Assembly (NCBI GenBank): GCA_977006965.1
Contig: OZ345382.1
Coordinates: 1,983,505 to 2,047,504 of the forward strand
DNA from: Phymatolithon calcareum
Taxonomy: Eukaryota; Rhodophyta; Florideophyceae; Hapalidiales
Direction: 5' to 3'
DNA: 64,000 bases
Numbering within the stretch: position 1 is the stretch's first letter; every line of letters begins with the position of its first letter. Shown here in pieces: positions 22,155-30,965 of this stretch. The position numbers and the translations under genes were made by a program. The notes beneath the pieces were generated by a model, which saw only the letters and a list, made by a program, of their open reading frames with translations, searched no databases and was not told the DNA's origin.

Positions 22155-23110
22155 CTAGCAACCTTTTCCCTTTATTCTACGAAAGAAATCCTTTCCCAAT
22201 ATTGGACTTCCTGTTGCACGTGACAGGGTCTTGCATTCCGCTCCTCGACGGGTCATCTGTGACACTTTAGACTCGGTTTTAGCGGATATTTTGATGACTG
22301 ATTTGGCTGCTTCGATTGTGAGAGGAACCTTCTGATGGTCCAACAGGTTTGATTCGGAATACCTCATCTTTCTAATTCTTCGGCAGCATCATTTCGTGGA
22401 ACTCCACAGTCGCTTGGAATACAAATGCATTCAGCGAATGTCTTCTTTGACATCAATTGTTCTGTAAGACCCCAAAGGTGCCGTATTATTTCCCCGTTCC
22501 TCCATGCATGCCCGTTAATAGCTTCGATGCAGGTATCGCAGTCGAGGAACCATTTTATCGTTCTTCAATGTTCAAAGTTGAACTCCAAATCTTCTCGAAA
22601 CGCATGAACTGCAGCAAAGAACTCGGCGTCAAATGAAGATCCTGCAGCTCCGGCGCTCATCTCCACTTTCTTCATGGATTCGTTTTCACGCATTGGCAAG
22701 ACCCCTGAAACCTCGGCATTAACAGGAATGGTCCTGTACAGTCTACGATATCTCCATCTTCATCAAAAAGAATCGCACGTTGCTTTGAGATTGTCGGTCT
22801 TGACGAGCATGAATGTTCCGCCGCCGTCAAATGAAAGAATAATCTGCGGTGTCCTGTCGTGCTTGGACACGAATTTCGATACTGCTGCACTGCCTTGATG
22901 GAGACCTTGGAATAACTCGAGCATCGCATTTTAGAAGCCTTCCTTCCATTTTACCGAGATTCGTTCACCATGTTGGAGATTGCGCACGAATGCGGAGGGT
23001 ATTTCACAAACGCTGCCGTCGGTCCATATTTCTAAGTCCCCTGGCTGTGTCGAGTCTCTCTCGAGAATGAGAGCATCTACGGCTAACTTCCAGTTCGCGC
23101 AAAGGTGCAC
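22155..23110 (-). pseudogene. LINE C-terminal RNase H domain, broken
   Basis: The minus strand encodes the 3' part of a LINE ORF2. Reading downstream: LEIWTDGSVCE (about 23,010), a TAA, then TPQIILSFDGGG (first catalytic Asp, about 22,817-22,831), AILFDEDGDIVDC in another frame, SFDAEFFAAVHAF (catalytic Glu, about 22,614-22,634), and LDCDTCIEAINGHAW (third Asp, about 22,536-22,550), followed by a basic tail ending in a stop at 22,155. These are the landmarks of the type I RNase H domain found at the end of several LINE clades. At least two frameshifts and several stops break it. It is not contiguous with the RT at 11,707-13,985. Confidence 0.7.
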
Positions 23111-23521
23111 GCTTAGTACTGATCACTTTTTCTTGATGAGACCTTTCGAATTGTGCAAGACACGTAACCCTGCGCGTACGGAAAGTCGGTGCGCCAGATA
23201 TGCGCGCTACTGTGGAAAAATTTGGAAAAAGTAGATTTTCCTTAGATGTGGTTGGTAATTCATATGTCTTTCAAAATAATTATGAAAGTCATTTTCATTG
23301 GCTGTAATCACATTGGGCAGGCCAATAACATGCTCCCATAGATAATTGACGAGATTGAGTAGCAGCTGTGTCCGCCAATAATATCTCGCCACATGCCAGT
23401 ACAATATCAACGTAGGATTGTGTAGAACTCCCGTTATCAACTTTGCGAGGCCAATAAATATTACACTAAAAACCAACAGAGGGACTCTATCCGATATTGA
23501 GAATACGTACCTTGATACAAA

Positions 23522-23923
23522 TTGAACATTGTTCTGCGGATTGAAGGGGGTGAAGTATCTATTACAATTTTTCCAGTTGACCCAATAAATTTCAGTTCCG
23601 TATCATTGGCTTTTTACTCTATCTGTTACACCGTTAAATGGAACTATTGTCATTGTATATGTAATGAAGAAGAAGTCTTTGCATCCCTGGGTGATGTTAA
23701 ATATACAGTACTGCAGAAAGATCACCTAATGTGTGAAAATAGTTTGCTGAGAAAGAGACTCGAAGGAACAAAATCTCAGTTAGCCCTATTGATGTCTTGT
23801 GGTGGCACTAATGGATGGGTGAGAAACGGAGGAGCCGAAGACGAAGGCGAAGATTTCGAACAGAAGGGAAGAGGTGAGTTTTATGCGCCACGTTGTCAGC
23901 AGGTATGCAAAGACTATTCCTGA
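23522..23923 (+). CDS. Hypothetical ORF or exon, 133 aa
   Basis: This is an isolated plus frame. Residues about 65-95 form a leucine-rich, coiled-coil-like stretch (VLQKDHLMCENSLLRKRLEG), followed by an acidic Gly/Glu segment. At about 23,872 the sequence AAGAGGTGAGT is a textbook 5' splice donor, so the last residues may be intronic and the frame may be an exon of a longer gene. The start codon choice is weak. No family was recognised and no partner exon is clear. Confidence 0.25.
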   Translation: MNIVLRIEGGEVSITIFPVDPINFSSVSLAFYSICYTVKWNYCHCICNEEEVFASLGDVKYTVLQKDHLMCENSLLRKRLEGTKSQLALLMSCGGTNGWVRNGGAEDEGEDFEQKGRGEFYAPRCQQVCKDYS

Positions 23924-24660
23924 GAGAGGAAGTCCTTTGAAACGAAGTCTCTTTTCGTTTCGGGAACTTCAACTAAATATGCCCAATGCGACTTGCAAAG
24001 ATCGAGTAGCAGAAGAGAAAAATTTCGTCCATGATTCATATATCTTACAAAATTAGCAATTTCTAAAATAGCATTGCTATGAAATCAAAGAGTGCAAATG
24101 TAATCAAAATTAGGATTAGTTGTTCTGAAGCACACAAGCTCTCGGAAGCGAGAATAAAAAACAATCACAATTTGAACGTCTTTTTCGAGGGAGTTCGGCA
24201 TGACTTCAGAAAGATAATCTACATTACTTGTTAACTCGGAACAAAGAGAATTTGGTGGGCTGGGACCCTTACTGTAGAAAGTACTCGCCATTGAAAAGAA
24301 AAGCTCTGAAACGAAGCTGGGGATGAAAGAGGATTGGCAATTTGAACGATCCATTTTGGAATCGTTTTTAAGAAATGTGCAGCCCTCTTCTGCGTATGAA
24401 GATTTCCGAACGACCTGGATTGTGTCCGCGTGATTTTATGTTAGATATACAACCGAAATCATTCCCAGCTTGCAGCAGGAGCTTCTAAGAGCAAGATACA
24501 CATGTTCAACTGACCTTTGAACGGAAATTAAAATCAACTGAATAAAGGAACAATCCAGCTGCATCACTTTAATGGATTCCCAGGGTGGACTGCTATCACG
24601 CTTGCACACTCGCGCGTTCGACTTCTGACGCTTACACGTCACTCAATCTCCCGATATCGC
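23924..24660. other. Upstream region of the helicase gene, no gene seen
   Basis: AT-rich to about 24,350, then more balanced up to the helicase start. Small minus-strand frames only. No TATA box could be singled out for the helicase gene. Confidence 0.4.
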
Positions 24661-26604
24661 GTGGATATGGAGGATAATGATGAATCGGATCTGCGGGAAG
24701 CTGATTTAGCTCAGCTGGGCCAACAGCACATTCGACCATGTGCGGCAACCGGGTCGTTTATTTGTTCGAGGCCGACGACATGCGGGTTTGAGATTGCTCG
24801 CACGAAGAAATCATTCCTGCAGCATCTCAAGCGGTGCGGACATGAGCTCACAACCGCAGAGTCGGTCCATTTATGGAACTGTGCTCTTCGGTCCTCGGCT
24901 GTTTTTAGTATGCCGCACCCACATCGTGAAGCGTACCGTCAAGGCGGTGCAGGTCAAGGAGAGCTTCCTCCGATTGACGGTTTGCCTGTCGTCATGGCTT
25001 TGAAGTGTCCACGCTGTGATGTTCTCGCGGAGTCAGCGGATACGATTCGTAGGCACAGCATGAATGTTCACAGCTCATCAATTTCTAGATCGACTATCCG
25101 GTCTCTGGTGGCAGTGCCCTGTCAGTGTTTATCGCGGAAGAAGGCCGCGAAGAAACTGTTTATGGTGTCGACGACAGAAGAGAATGCGGAGCCCGTAGCG
25201 TGTTCTGAGAGATTGATGCATGCCGTTGCTACCTATGATCCTGGACATGTTCCGGGGTCTCATATTCGTGCTGCTAGCGATCGCGAAGAAAGCAGTTTTG
25301 TGAGCCTTGCGCAATGTCAAGAACGCCTGGATAGTCAAGGTCTTGAAATGGAAGATGCTTGGTCATTTGTCTGCTTTCCCACCACAAGCGATGATGCACG
25401 CCTTTTGTCCGTTGCAAATCATCTGTCGGACGCTCTGGAAGGCCTGTTTGTCGAAGCGCGAGAGCTTTTTGAAGAAATCGACAGCTTTCGGTCGACATTG
25501 TTGACAATTGGAACAAGTGGTACTCTGGATAAGAAAAATAGATTTCGATTTCTCCCGAACGACAGGGGTGGAAACACCGCCGTGGAGAAGTATGCGAGAA
25601 ATGCACGCATGCTTCTCCTCGTGGCGTGCCGTGTTTACCTTGATCGAGTCAAGTACCCTAAGATCACCATGTCAGTGGAGCAATGCATGGCGGCGGAGCA
25701 GCTGATATGTGCATGCGGGCCTGACGCAGACCGTGAAGCTGTACAAGAGAAGGTGCATCGCTTGCTCTATGCAGTGCTCTTTCAGGAGAGCAGTATTGGT
25801 CGTGGAAGCACTAGACTTTTCGCGTCTGCCGTTGCTGCATGTCTCTGTGTTGCTGGAGACAGTGTGGACAAGCTCTTCTTTAAGCAAGGAAACCAACTGT
25901 CTCCGATAATTTCGGCTATTCTCTATGCAAGGTCATGCTGTGCTCTGCTAGAGATTCGAAAGTACTCGGAAGAAGCGATGACAGCCGAGGTGGAAGAGAC
26001 TGTGGAAAGGGTGCTGGGACCGGAGGCTAAGGCCGGAATATCCGTTTTTGTTGACTTGCGGTCGATATGCGCCACCGTGCGAGCGGAAGAGGTTGTTGAG
26101 AACAGGTACAGGAAGTGTCCCACTCACGAACACTGTGGAATGGTTCGGGGAAGTGAGCTAAGTGGAGTCAAGCTTGGAGCCGCTGTCCTTAATATGCAGG
26201 CAGATCTACGGAAGAAGATCTTTGAGGTTTTGCTGAAATCGAAGGCGCTTTCTAATGATTTTCGAGTATCTTGTGACAGGATGGTGGATGGTGTAGAGAA
26301 AACGACGCCGGGGTACTGGGCTCTAGCAGACGTGCGAAATGCAGCACTTGTCAGGCAATGCACTACATGGATGCAGTTGAAGGCATGGTGCCAGGCTGCG
26401 AAAGACCTCCTGCCACTCCTGCTGTGCACTGTTCATTTGTCCGGTGGAGCGCCAAGCCGCGGAACCGAGCTTGGGAGCATGTCGCTGCGGAATACACACA
26501 GTAAGAAGCGCGCATTCTTTTTTGTTGTGCACGAAATCATGATTATTCCGACGTTTCACAAGATGCGAGCAATACTTCGAGGTGCAATGAGCTTCATTTC
26601 GTAG
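24661..26604 (+). CDS. Telomere-linked helicase, N-terminal zinc-finger part
   Basis: This is the first and largest segment (647 codons) of what I read as one long gene, 24,661-29,153. The first ATG is at 24,667; the frame itself is open from a GTG at 24,661. Two zinc-finger-like motifs are visible: C35-x5-C41 with H55 and H61, and C116-x2-C119-x12-H132-x4-H137. The second follows a PPIDGLPV stretch, a pattern I know from the finger domain in front of RecQ-like helicases in fungal subtelomeric genes. The rest is a long helical region with GAPSRGTELGSM near residue 600. The TAG at 26,602-26,604 is followed in the same frame by 26,605-27,270, so it looks like a nonsense mutation, sequencing error or recoding site rather than the natural end. 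The protein is probably nuclear and DNA-binding. Confidence 0.7.
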   Translation: MDMEDNDESDLREADLAQLGQQHIRPCAATGSFICSRPTTCGFEIARTKKSFLQHLKRCGHELTTAESVHLWNCALRSSAVFSMPHPHREAYRQGGAGQGELPPIDGLPVVMALKCPRCDVLAESADTIRRHSMNVHSSSISRSTIRSLVAVPCQCLSRKKAAKKLFMVSTTEENAEPVACSERLMHAVATYDPGHVPGSHIRAASDREESSFVSLAQCQERLDSQGLEMEDAWSFVCFPTTSDDARLLSVANHLSDALEGLFVEARELFEEIDSFRSTLLTIGTSGTLDKKNRFRFLPNDRGGNTAVEKYARNARMLLLVACRVYLDRVKYPKITMSVEQCMAAEQLICACGPDADREAVQEKVHRLLYAVLFQESSIGRGSTRLFASAVAACLCVAGDSVDKLFFKQGNQLSPIISAILYARSCCALLEIRKYSEEAMTAEVEETVERVLGPEAKAGISVFVDLRSICATVRAEEVVENRYRKCPTHEHCGMVRGSELSGVKLGAAVLNMQADLRKKIFEVLLKSKALSNDFRVSCDRMVDGVEKTTPGYWALADVRNAALVRQCTTWMQLKAWCQAAKDLLPLLLCTVHLSGGAPSRGTELGSMSLRNTHSKKRAFFFVVHEIMIIPTFHKMRAILRGAMSFIS

Positions 26605-27270
26605 CACCTGGACAAGGAGACTTCGTTTCTATTTAAAGCGTTTTTCTTGTTGGTGCATCCAGTTATCGTTGCACATGCGGGAATAGAAGACGAGTCAGTA
26701 CCCGTACCGGTCGATTTGGAAGAGGAGCAGCTGCTCCGGAAGCGATCACTGGTTCGAGACAGTGTTTGTTTAGGGACGATGGAGGCTGAGGACGTGGCCC
26801 GCGAGATATGGCGTGTGTTTGCTCAATACGAAATTGAATTCACATTCTCTTTGTACCGGCATTGGCAAAGAGGTTATGCGAAGGAGCGAGGAGCAAAGTC
26901 AGCGATGGGGCGATGCTACCGGATGGGGACCGGTGAGGATGAGTTTGAAGACCACGAGAGTTTGTACGGGACATTCGAAGCAAGCATATTGCAAGCCGGA
27001 CATTCGATGCGTACGGCGCGATTAAGCTACGCGCAGACGGGCCGGCTAGGAGAGCTGTCCGCTGGAGCTTCTGAGGAAAAGATGGGCTTGCTTCGCCAGG
27101 CATCGTACGAGTGGCACCAAGACCTTGGACTGCGAAAGATGGAGAATGGAACTGCGAAGGTGTGCAATGGACAGTTCGGCGTACCGATTGAAGGGCCGGA
27201 GGTGTCGAATGGCCAGTCCGGGTGTCAGACGATCGCAAGTGGAAATGAACGCATGAGTCGGAGTCTATAG
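26605..27270 (+). CDS. Telomere-linked helicase, middle part
   Basis: This is in the same frame as the preceding segment, directly after its TAG. The first residues, HLDKETSFLFKAFFLLVHPVI, continue naturally from it: a conserved-looking helical block lies across the stop. A Met-initiated reading would begin only at about 26,647. The region is helical and charged with no enzyme motif. It ends in a TAG at 27,268-27,270, while the helicase frame (shifted by one) is open from 27,249. One frameshift or a short intron between about 27,190 and 27,265 would join them. Alone it is unlikely to be a separate protein. Confidence 0.55.
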   Translation, partial: HLDKETSFLFKAFFLLVHPVIVAHAGIEDESVPVPVDLEEEQLLRKRSLVRDSVCLGTMEAEDVAREIWRVFAQYEIEFTFSLYRHWQRGYAKERGAKSAMGRCYRMGTGEDEFEDHESLYGTFEASILQAGHSMRTARLSYAQTGRLGELSAGASEEKMGLLRQASYEWHQDLGLRKMENGTAKVCNGQFGVPIEGPEVSNGQSGCQTIASGNERMSRSL

Positions 27271-29153
27271 CGAGCCTTGTTCTCCAGCGACTCGGGTCTC
27301 AGAGCATTACCCCTCAAAGTGTCTGTCGTCGACTTGATTTCGAGGAAGAGGCGTCAGAAACTGTGCAATATGGCATGAGCATGGAGCCGACAGGAATTTC
27401 ATCCGAACGAAGGCATGGATTCGAAGCTCTTCAAGCACTTCGAAAGGTGACGAGGGATCCACGAGCCGAATTTCGGTCGGACGAGCAGCGAAAGGCCATG
27501 GAGGCGATTGCTGAGAATCGGAGTGATGTTGCCGTTGTCCTGTCGACTGGATGCGGGAAGACGGCAGTTGTGATGGGACCGATTGTGTACGAGCACGGGG
27601 TAACGGTGTGGGTATGTCCTCTTAGAGCGCTTCGGCAGGAAACGAAGGAACGCTTGGAGCGTGCCGGTATTACAGCGCATTGTTCGGAGTCGTATGCGGA
27701 CGAAGTGCATGGACTTGGAAATGTACTTCTCGTTGCGCCGGAGGAAATTGGACTATCGGAGTTGAGTGGAGTTTTGAATCGTTTGAGTCAGGCAGGCAAT
27801 TTGAACCGTATTGTCATTGACGAGGCGCACATACCTCTGTTTTCACGTGAATACCGGGAGTGCATGGTGCGATTGCAGACGGTGGGAGCGGTGGGATGGA
27901 AAGGACAGCGGGTACTGCTAGCGGCGACTGCACCAGAGACGATGCTTGTGCGCATTGCACGTATTTGTGGAGTCGAACGAGATGGTCTGGAAGTTATCCG
28001 AGGTGACCCTTGTCGACCGAATCTTGTAATTAATGTTCTGGATCTCGAAGGCAGCAAGATGGACACGCTGAAGAAGGGAATTGTGATTCAAGTCCGCCTT
28101 GCCTCTGCAAGAGCTCGACGAGCGGCATTGATAGAGAAGCGCAAGGAATTCGGAGCCAAGTGTTTGATTGTGTGCCTAACGATAGCGGACGTGCATCTCG
28201 TTGTGGAAACGTTGAAGAGGCAAAAGTATAAGCACGTAAATGTGCTGATGTACCACAGCAAGATGAAGACGGAGCATCGGACTGAATCACAGTCGATGTG
28301 GAAGCTAGCCAAGCCGGACAAGCTTACTGTTATGGTGGCGACGGATGGATTCTCTACTGGTACAGATGCGCCTGACGTCCGCAGCGTTATTATTGCGGGA
28401 GGGTCAAGATCATTGATCGAGTTGTGGCAAGCGTGCGGTCGTGGAGGTCGAGATGGGAAGGCGGCATATGTTACCGTTCTGTTCCATGGTGGTCATTTAA
28501 CTCGAGCGTCAACAGGGAACGTGACAGAGCCAATTGAACGAGCTGGAAACTTTGAAGAGTGGGCCAGGAACAAGTCACGGTGCAGGCGAGTTGGCATCGA
28601 GGAAACAATGGAAGGATTGGAACAGTACCCTACATGCATGGAGCGGGGGAACGGGACTGAGGCTTGCGACGTGTGCAGGCAAAGAGCGGGCGAATCAAGA
28701 GAACGAGCGCTGGGATGCGGATCTGTGACCGTCTGTGGAAGCAAGCGTCCGTCGGAGACTGAGCTGGAGCGTGCCCATAAGAAGCGAGCACTGGCACAGC
28801 GTGAGTCGGAGGAGCAGACTATTCGAATGAGGAAGTGGGGTAAGGAACTGTCAAAGTATTGTGCGGCGTGCTTCTTCGACGCTTGCACCTCTAGAGACTA
28901 TATGTTTCATCCGAAAGAATATGCGAGGCTTGTGCGCGGGAATGTGCAGATGTGTAATTTGGCATCGTGCCGTCAAATCAAGTTGGTATGCGTGCGGTGT
29001 TTGCAGCCGGAGCATCGTGTTAAGGACTGCAAAGTACTACCATCTGTTCAAGGGACAGGAAAGACACGTTGCCGTCGATGCTTTATTGAAGGGGTAAATG
29101 GGCGGAATATTCACTGGTCTAGTGAATTTGGGAGAGCATTAGCATGTCCCTAG
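27249..29153 (+). CDS. RecQ-type SF2 DNA helicase, telomere-linked
   Basis: This is the helicase core of the gene, about 630 codons, reading toward the telomere. The first ATG is at 27,375. Counting from 27,363, the motifs are FRSDEQ (37-42, motif 0-like), Walker A STGCGKT (61-67), CPLRAL (motif Ia, 85-90), DEAH (153-156), AATA (motif III, 187-190), VATDGFSTGTDAPDVRSVI (motif V, from 325) and QACGRGGRDG (motif VI, 356-365). Motifs V and VI are of the RecQ type. ATP hydrolysis and 3'-5' unwinding are expected from the family. A C-terminal region from about residue 500 has many Cys and His (CAACFFDAC, CVRCLQPEH, CRRC), probably zinc-binding. All core motifs are intact. The stop TAG at 29,151-29,153 lies inside the first bases of the satellite unit. 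Telomere-linked helicases of fungi share this position and plan. Confidence 0.9.
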   Translation, partial: THESESIASLVLQRLGSQSITPQSVCRRLDFEEEASETVQYGMSMEPTGISSERRHGFEALQALRKVTRDPRAEFRSDEQRKAMEAIAENRSDVAVVLSTGCGKTAVVMGPIVYEHGVTVWVCPLRALRQETKERLERAGITAHCSESYADEVHGLGNVLLVAPEEIGLSELSGVLNRLSQAGNLNRIVIDEAHIPLFSREYRECMVRLQTVGAVGWKGQRVLLAATAPETMLVRIARICGVERDGLEVIRGDPCRPNLVINVLDLEGSKMDTLKKGIVIQVRLASARARRAALIEKRKEFGAKCLIVCLTIADVHLVVETLKRQKYKHVNVLMYHSKMKTEHRTESQSMWKLAKPDKLTVMVATDGFSTGTDAPDVRSVIIAGGSRSLIELWQACGRGGRDGKAAYVTVLFHGGHLTRASTGNVTEPIERAGNFEEWARNKSRCRRVGIEETMEGLEQYPTCMERGNGTEACDVCRQRAGESRERALGCGSVTVCGSKRPSETELERAHKKRALAQRESEEQTIRMRKWGKELSKYCAACFFDACTSRDYMFHPKEYARLVRGNVQMCNLASCRQIKLVCVRCLQPEHRVKDCKVLPSVQGTGKTRCRRCFIEGVNGRNIHWSSEFGRALACP

Positions 29154-29234
29154 GTATATTCTTTCGTGACTTCTGGGTCCAAATGTGCCACTTACTCAAA
29201 CAATCGACAAAATCCTATTTTGACCATTTAAAAC

Positions 29235-29355
29235 TGTTACTTCTGGGTCCGCGTTTTTGGCCTCTACAGGGCACCCCCTCCAAATGGCCTCTGTGCGCGG
29301 ACCCAGAAGTAACAACCTGCGAAAACAGGCTGGAAACGCGGACCCAGAAGTAACA
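29235..29355. repeat. Inverted repeat in the unit spacer (shown for unit 1)
   Basis: A 22-bp arm at 29,235-29,256 (TGTTACTTCTGGGTCCGCG plus TTT) is perfectly complementary to 29,334-29,355. A second inverted copy at 29,296-29,314 and a partial direct copy at 29,166-29,180 give four ACTTCTGGGTCC cores per unit, two in each orientation. The block recurs in all sixteen units. Units 7-9 share one G-to-C change in the middle copy (AGAACTAAC). Confidence 0.9.
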
Positions 29356-30804
29356 AACCTCCTCAGCGTCTTCCACTGGCAACCAAACGCAATAACCACT
29401 GTCCCATCATCTTTACCATCCTACTCCACATGTTTTCCGGTCATCATCGTCATGTTTGTGTCCCGCGTCCTCCCTCCCGAGAGGGAGACTACCTTGACCA
29501 AAATTTCAAACGCTCTCAAATCGACTCAGACCAGTCCACATACTCTCCCAACACCTTCCCCAACATCAAGAACGTCTTTTGAACTCATCTCCGTCATGTC
29601 GGTGTCCCGCGTCTTCTTCGCCAGCGAGGTGACTACCTTGACCAAAATTTCAAACGCTCTCAAATCGACTCAGACCAGTCCACATACTCTCCCAACACCT
29701 TCCCCAACCTCTAAAACATGTTACAACGTCATCCCCGTCATGTCGGTGTCCCGCGTCTTCTTCGCCAGCGAGGTGACTACCTTGACCAAAATTTCAAACG
29801 CTCTCAAATCGACTCAGACCAGTCCACATACTCTCCCAACACCTTCCCCAACCTCTAAAACATGTTACAACGTCATCCCCGTCATGTCGGTGTCCCGCGT
29901 CTTCTTCGCCAGCGAGGTGACTACCTTGACCAAAATTTCAAACGCTCTCAAATCGACTCAGACCAGTCCACATACTCTCCCAACACCTTCCCCAACCTCT
30001 AAAACATGTTACAACGTCATCCCCGTCATGTCGGTGTCCCACGTCTTCTTCGCCAGCGAGGTGACTACCTTGACCAAAATTTCAAACGCTCTCAAATCGA
30101 CTCAGACCAGTCCACATACTCTCCCAACACCTTCCCCAACCTCTAAAACATGTTACAACGTCATCCCCGTCATGTCGGTGTCCCGCGTCTTCTTCGCCAG
30201 CGAGGTGACTACCTTGACCAAAATTTCAAACGCTCTCAAATCGACTCAGACCAGTCCACATACTCTCCCAACACCTTCCCCAACCTCTAAAACATGTTAC
30301 AACGTCATCCCCGTCATGTCGGTGTCCCACGTCTTCTTCGCCAGCGAGGTGACTACCTTGACCAAAATTTCAAACGCTCTCAAATCGACTCAGACCAGTC
30401 CACATACTCTCCCAACACCTTCCCCAACATCAAGAACGTCTTTTGGACTCATCTCCGTCATGTCGGTGTCCCGCGTCTTCTTCGCCAGCGAGGTGACTAC
30501 CTTGACCAAAATTTCAAACGCTCTCAAATCGACTCAGACCAGTCCACATACTCTCCCAACACCTTCCCCAACCTCTAAAACATGTTACAACGTCATCCCC
30601 GTCATGTCGGTGTCCCGCGTCTTCCTCGCCAGCGAGGTGACTACCTTGACCAAAATTTCAAACTCTCTCAAATCGACTCAGACCAGTCCACATACTCTCT
30701 CAACACCTTCTCCACCCTTAAGAACCTGTTCAGAGCTTATCTTCGCCATGTACATTTCGTCTGCCGTCTTTGTGCATGGATTGTGGAGTCATAGACGACC
30801 TTGA
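29257..30804 (+). CDS. Satellite-encoded open frame, representative of 16
   Basis: This is the unit 1 example of a frame present in every unit (323-1,379 codons). The first 77 residues come from the spacer, including a part encoded by the inverted repeat. Next come 48-residue repeats rich in Ser, Thr and Pro (start TTLTKISNALKSTQTSP), and last a diverged repeat ending in SHRRP. There is no signal peptide or known domain. Because 144 is a multiple of 3, any frame without a stop in one copy stays open in all, so length is weak evidence. Most differences between copies change residues in this frame. It may be untranslated. Confidence 0.3.
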   Translation: MASTGHPLQMASVRGPRSNNLRKQAGNADPEVTNLLSVFHWQPNAITTVPSSLPSYSTCFPVIIVMFVSRVLPPERETTLTKISNALKSTQTSPHTLPTPSPTSRTSFELISVMSVSRVFFASEVTTLTKISNALKSTQTSPHTLPTPSPTSKTCYNVIPVMSVSRVFFASEVTTLTKISNALKSTQTSPHTLPTPSPTSKTCYNVIPVMSVSRVFFASEVTTLTKISNALKSTQTSPHTLPTPSPTSKTCYNVIPVMSVSHVFFASEVTTLTKISNALKSTQTSPHTLPTPSPTSKTCYNVIPVMSVSRVFFASEVTTLTKISNALKSTQTSPHTLPTPSPTSKTCYNVIPVMSVSHVFFASEVTTLTKISNALKSTQTSPHTLPTPSPTSRTSFGLISVMSVSRVFFASEVTTLTKISNALKSTQTSPHTLPTPSPTSKTCYNVIPVMSVSRVFLASEVTTLTKISNSLKSTQTSPHTLSTPSPPLRTCSELIFAMYISSAVFVHGLWSHRRP

Positions 30805-30965
30805 CGACACTTTATTTGTTGTATACACCATGATCTCTTTCTGCACGTCCCATTCTGAGTCCAGATTCGGGCTCAGCGTCGAATTTCACTTCGGAATAGT
30901 CCCACCGTATCCCTTTTTCACTCCCACTCCACCTCCACCTTCAAGTCCGTCAAACTCTTGTATAT

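Larger units (their letters stand above)
29149..30965 (+). repeat. Satellite unit 1 (8 copies of 144 bp; ORF 515 aa)
   Basis: Open frame 29,257-30,804. By translation the 144-bp copies run in the same variant order as in unit 4, and both share the CGCAATAACC variant near the unit start; the two look identical. Its first bases overlap the end of the helicase gene. Confidence 0.95.

Noticed and set aside
14122-29153. TAG reassigned as a sense codon (in-frame TAG in the hAT, pogo-like, LINE and helicase genes)
   Set aside because: TAA, TGA and frameshifts break the same elements, the LINE TAG replaces an invariant Tyr/Phe, and the helicase gene and its middle segment also end in TAG. Ordinary decay explains this better.
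29196-29399. 67-codon minus-strand frame repeated in every satellite unit
   Set aside because: It is the antisense of the spacer inverted repeat and has no coding features of its own.
30294-30578. 94-codon plus frame (MLQRHPRH...) repeated many times as a gene
   Set aside because: It is cut by TAA in most 144-bp copies and occurs only as a shadow of the repeat; kept only as a hint for the array's origin.
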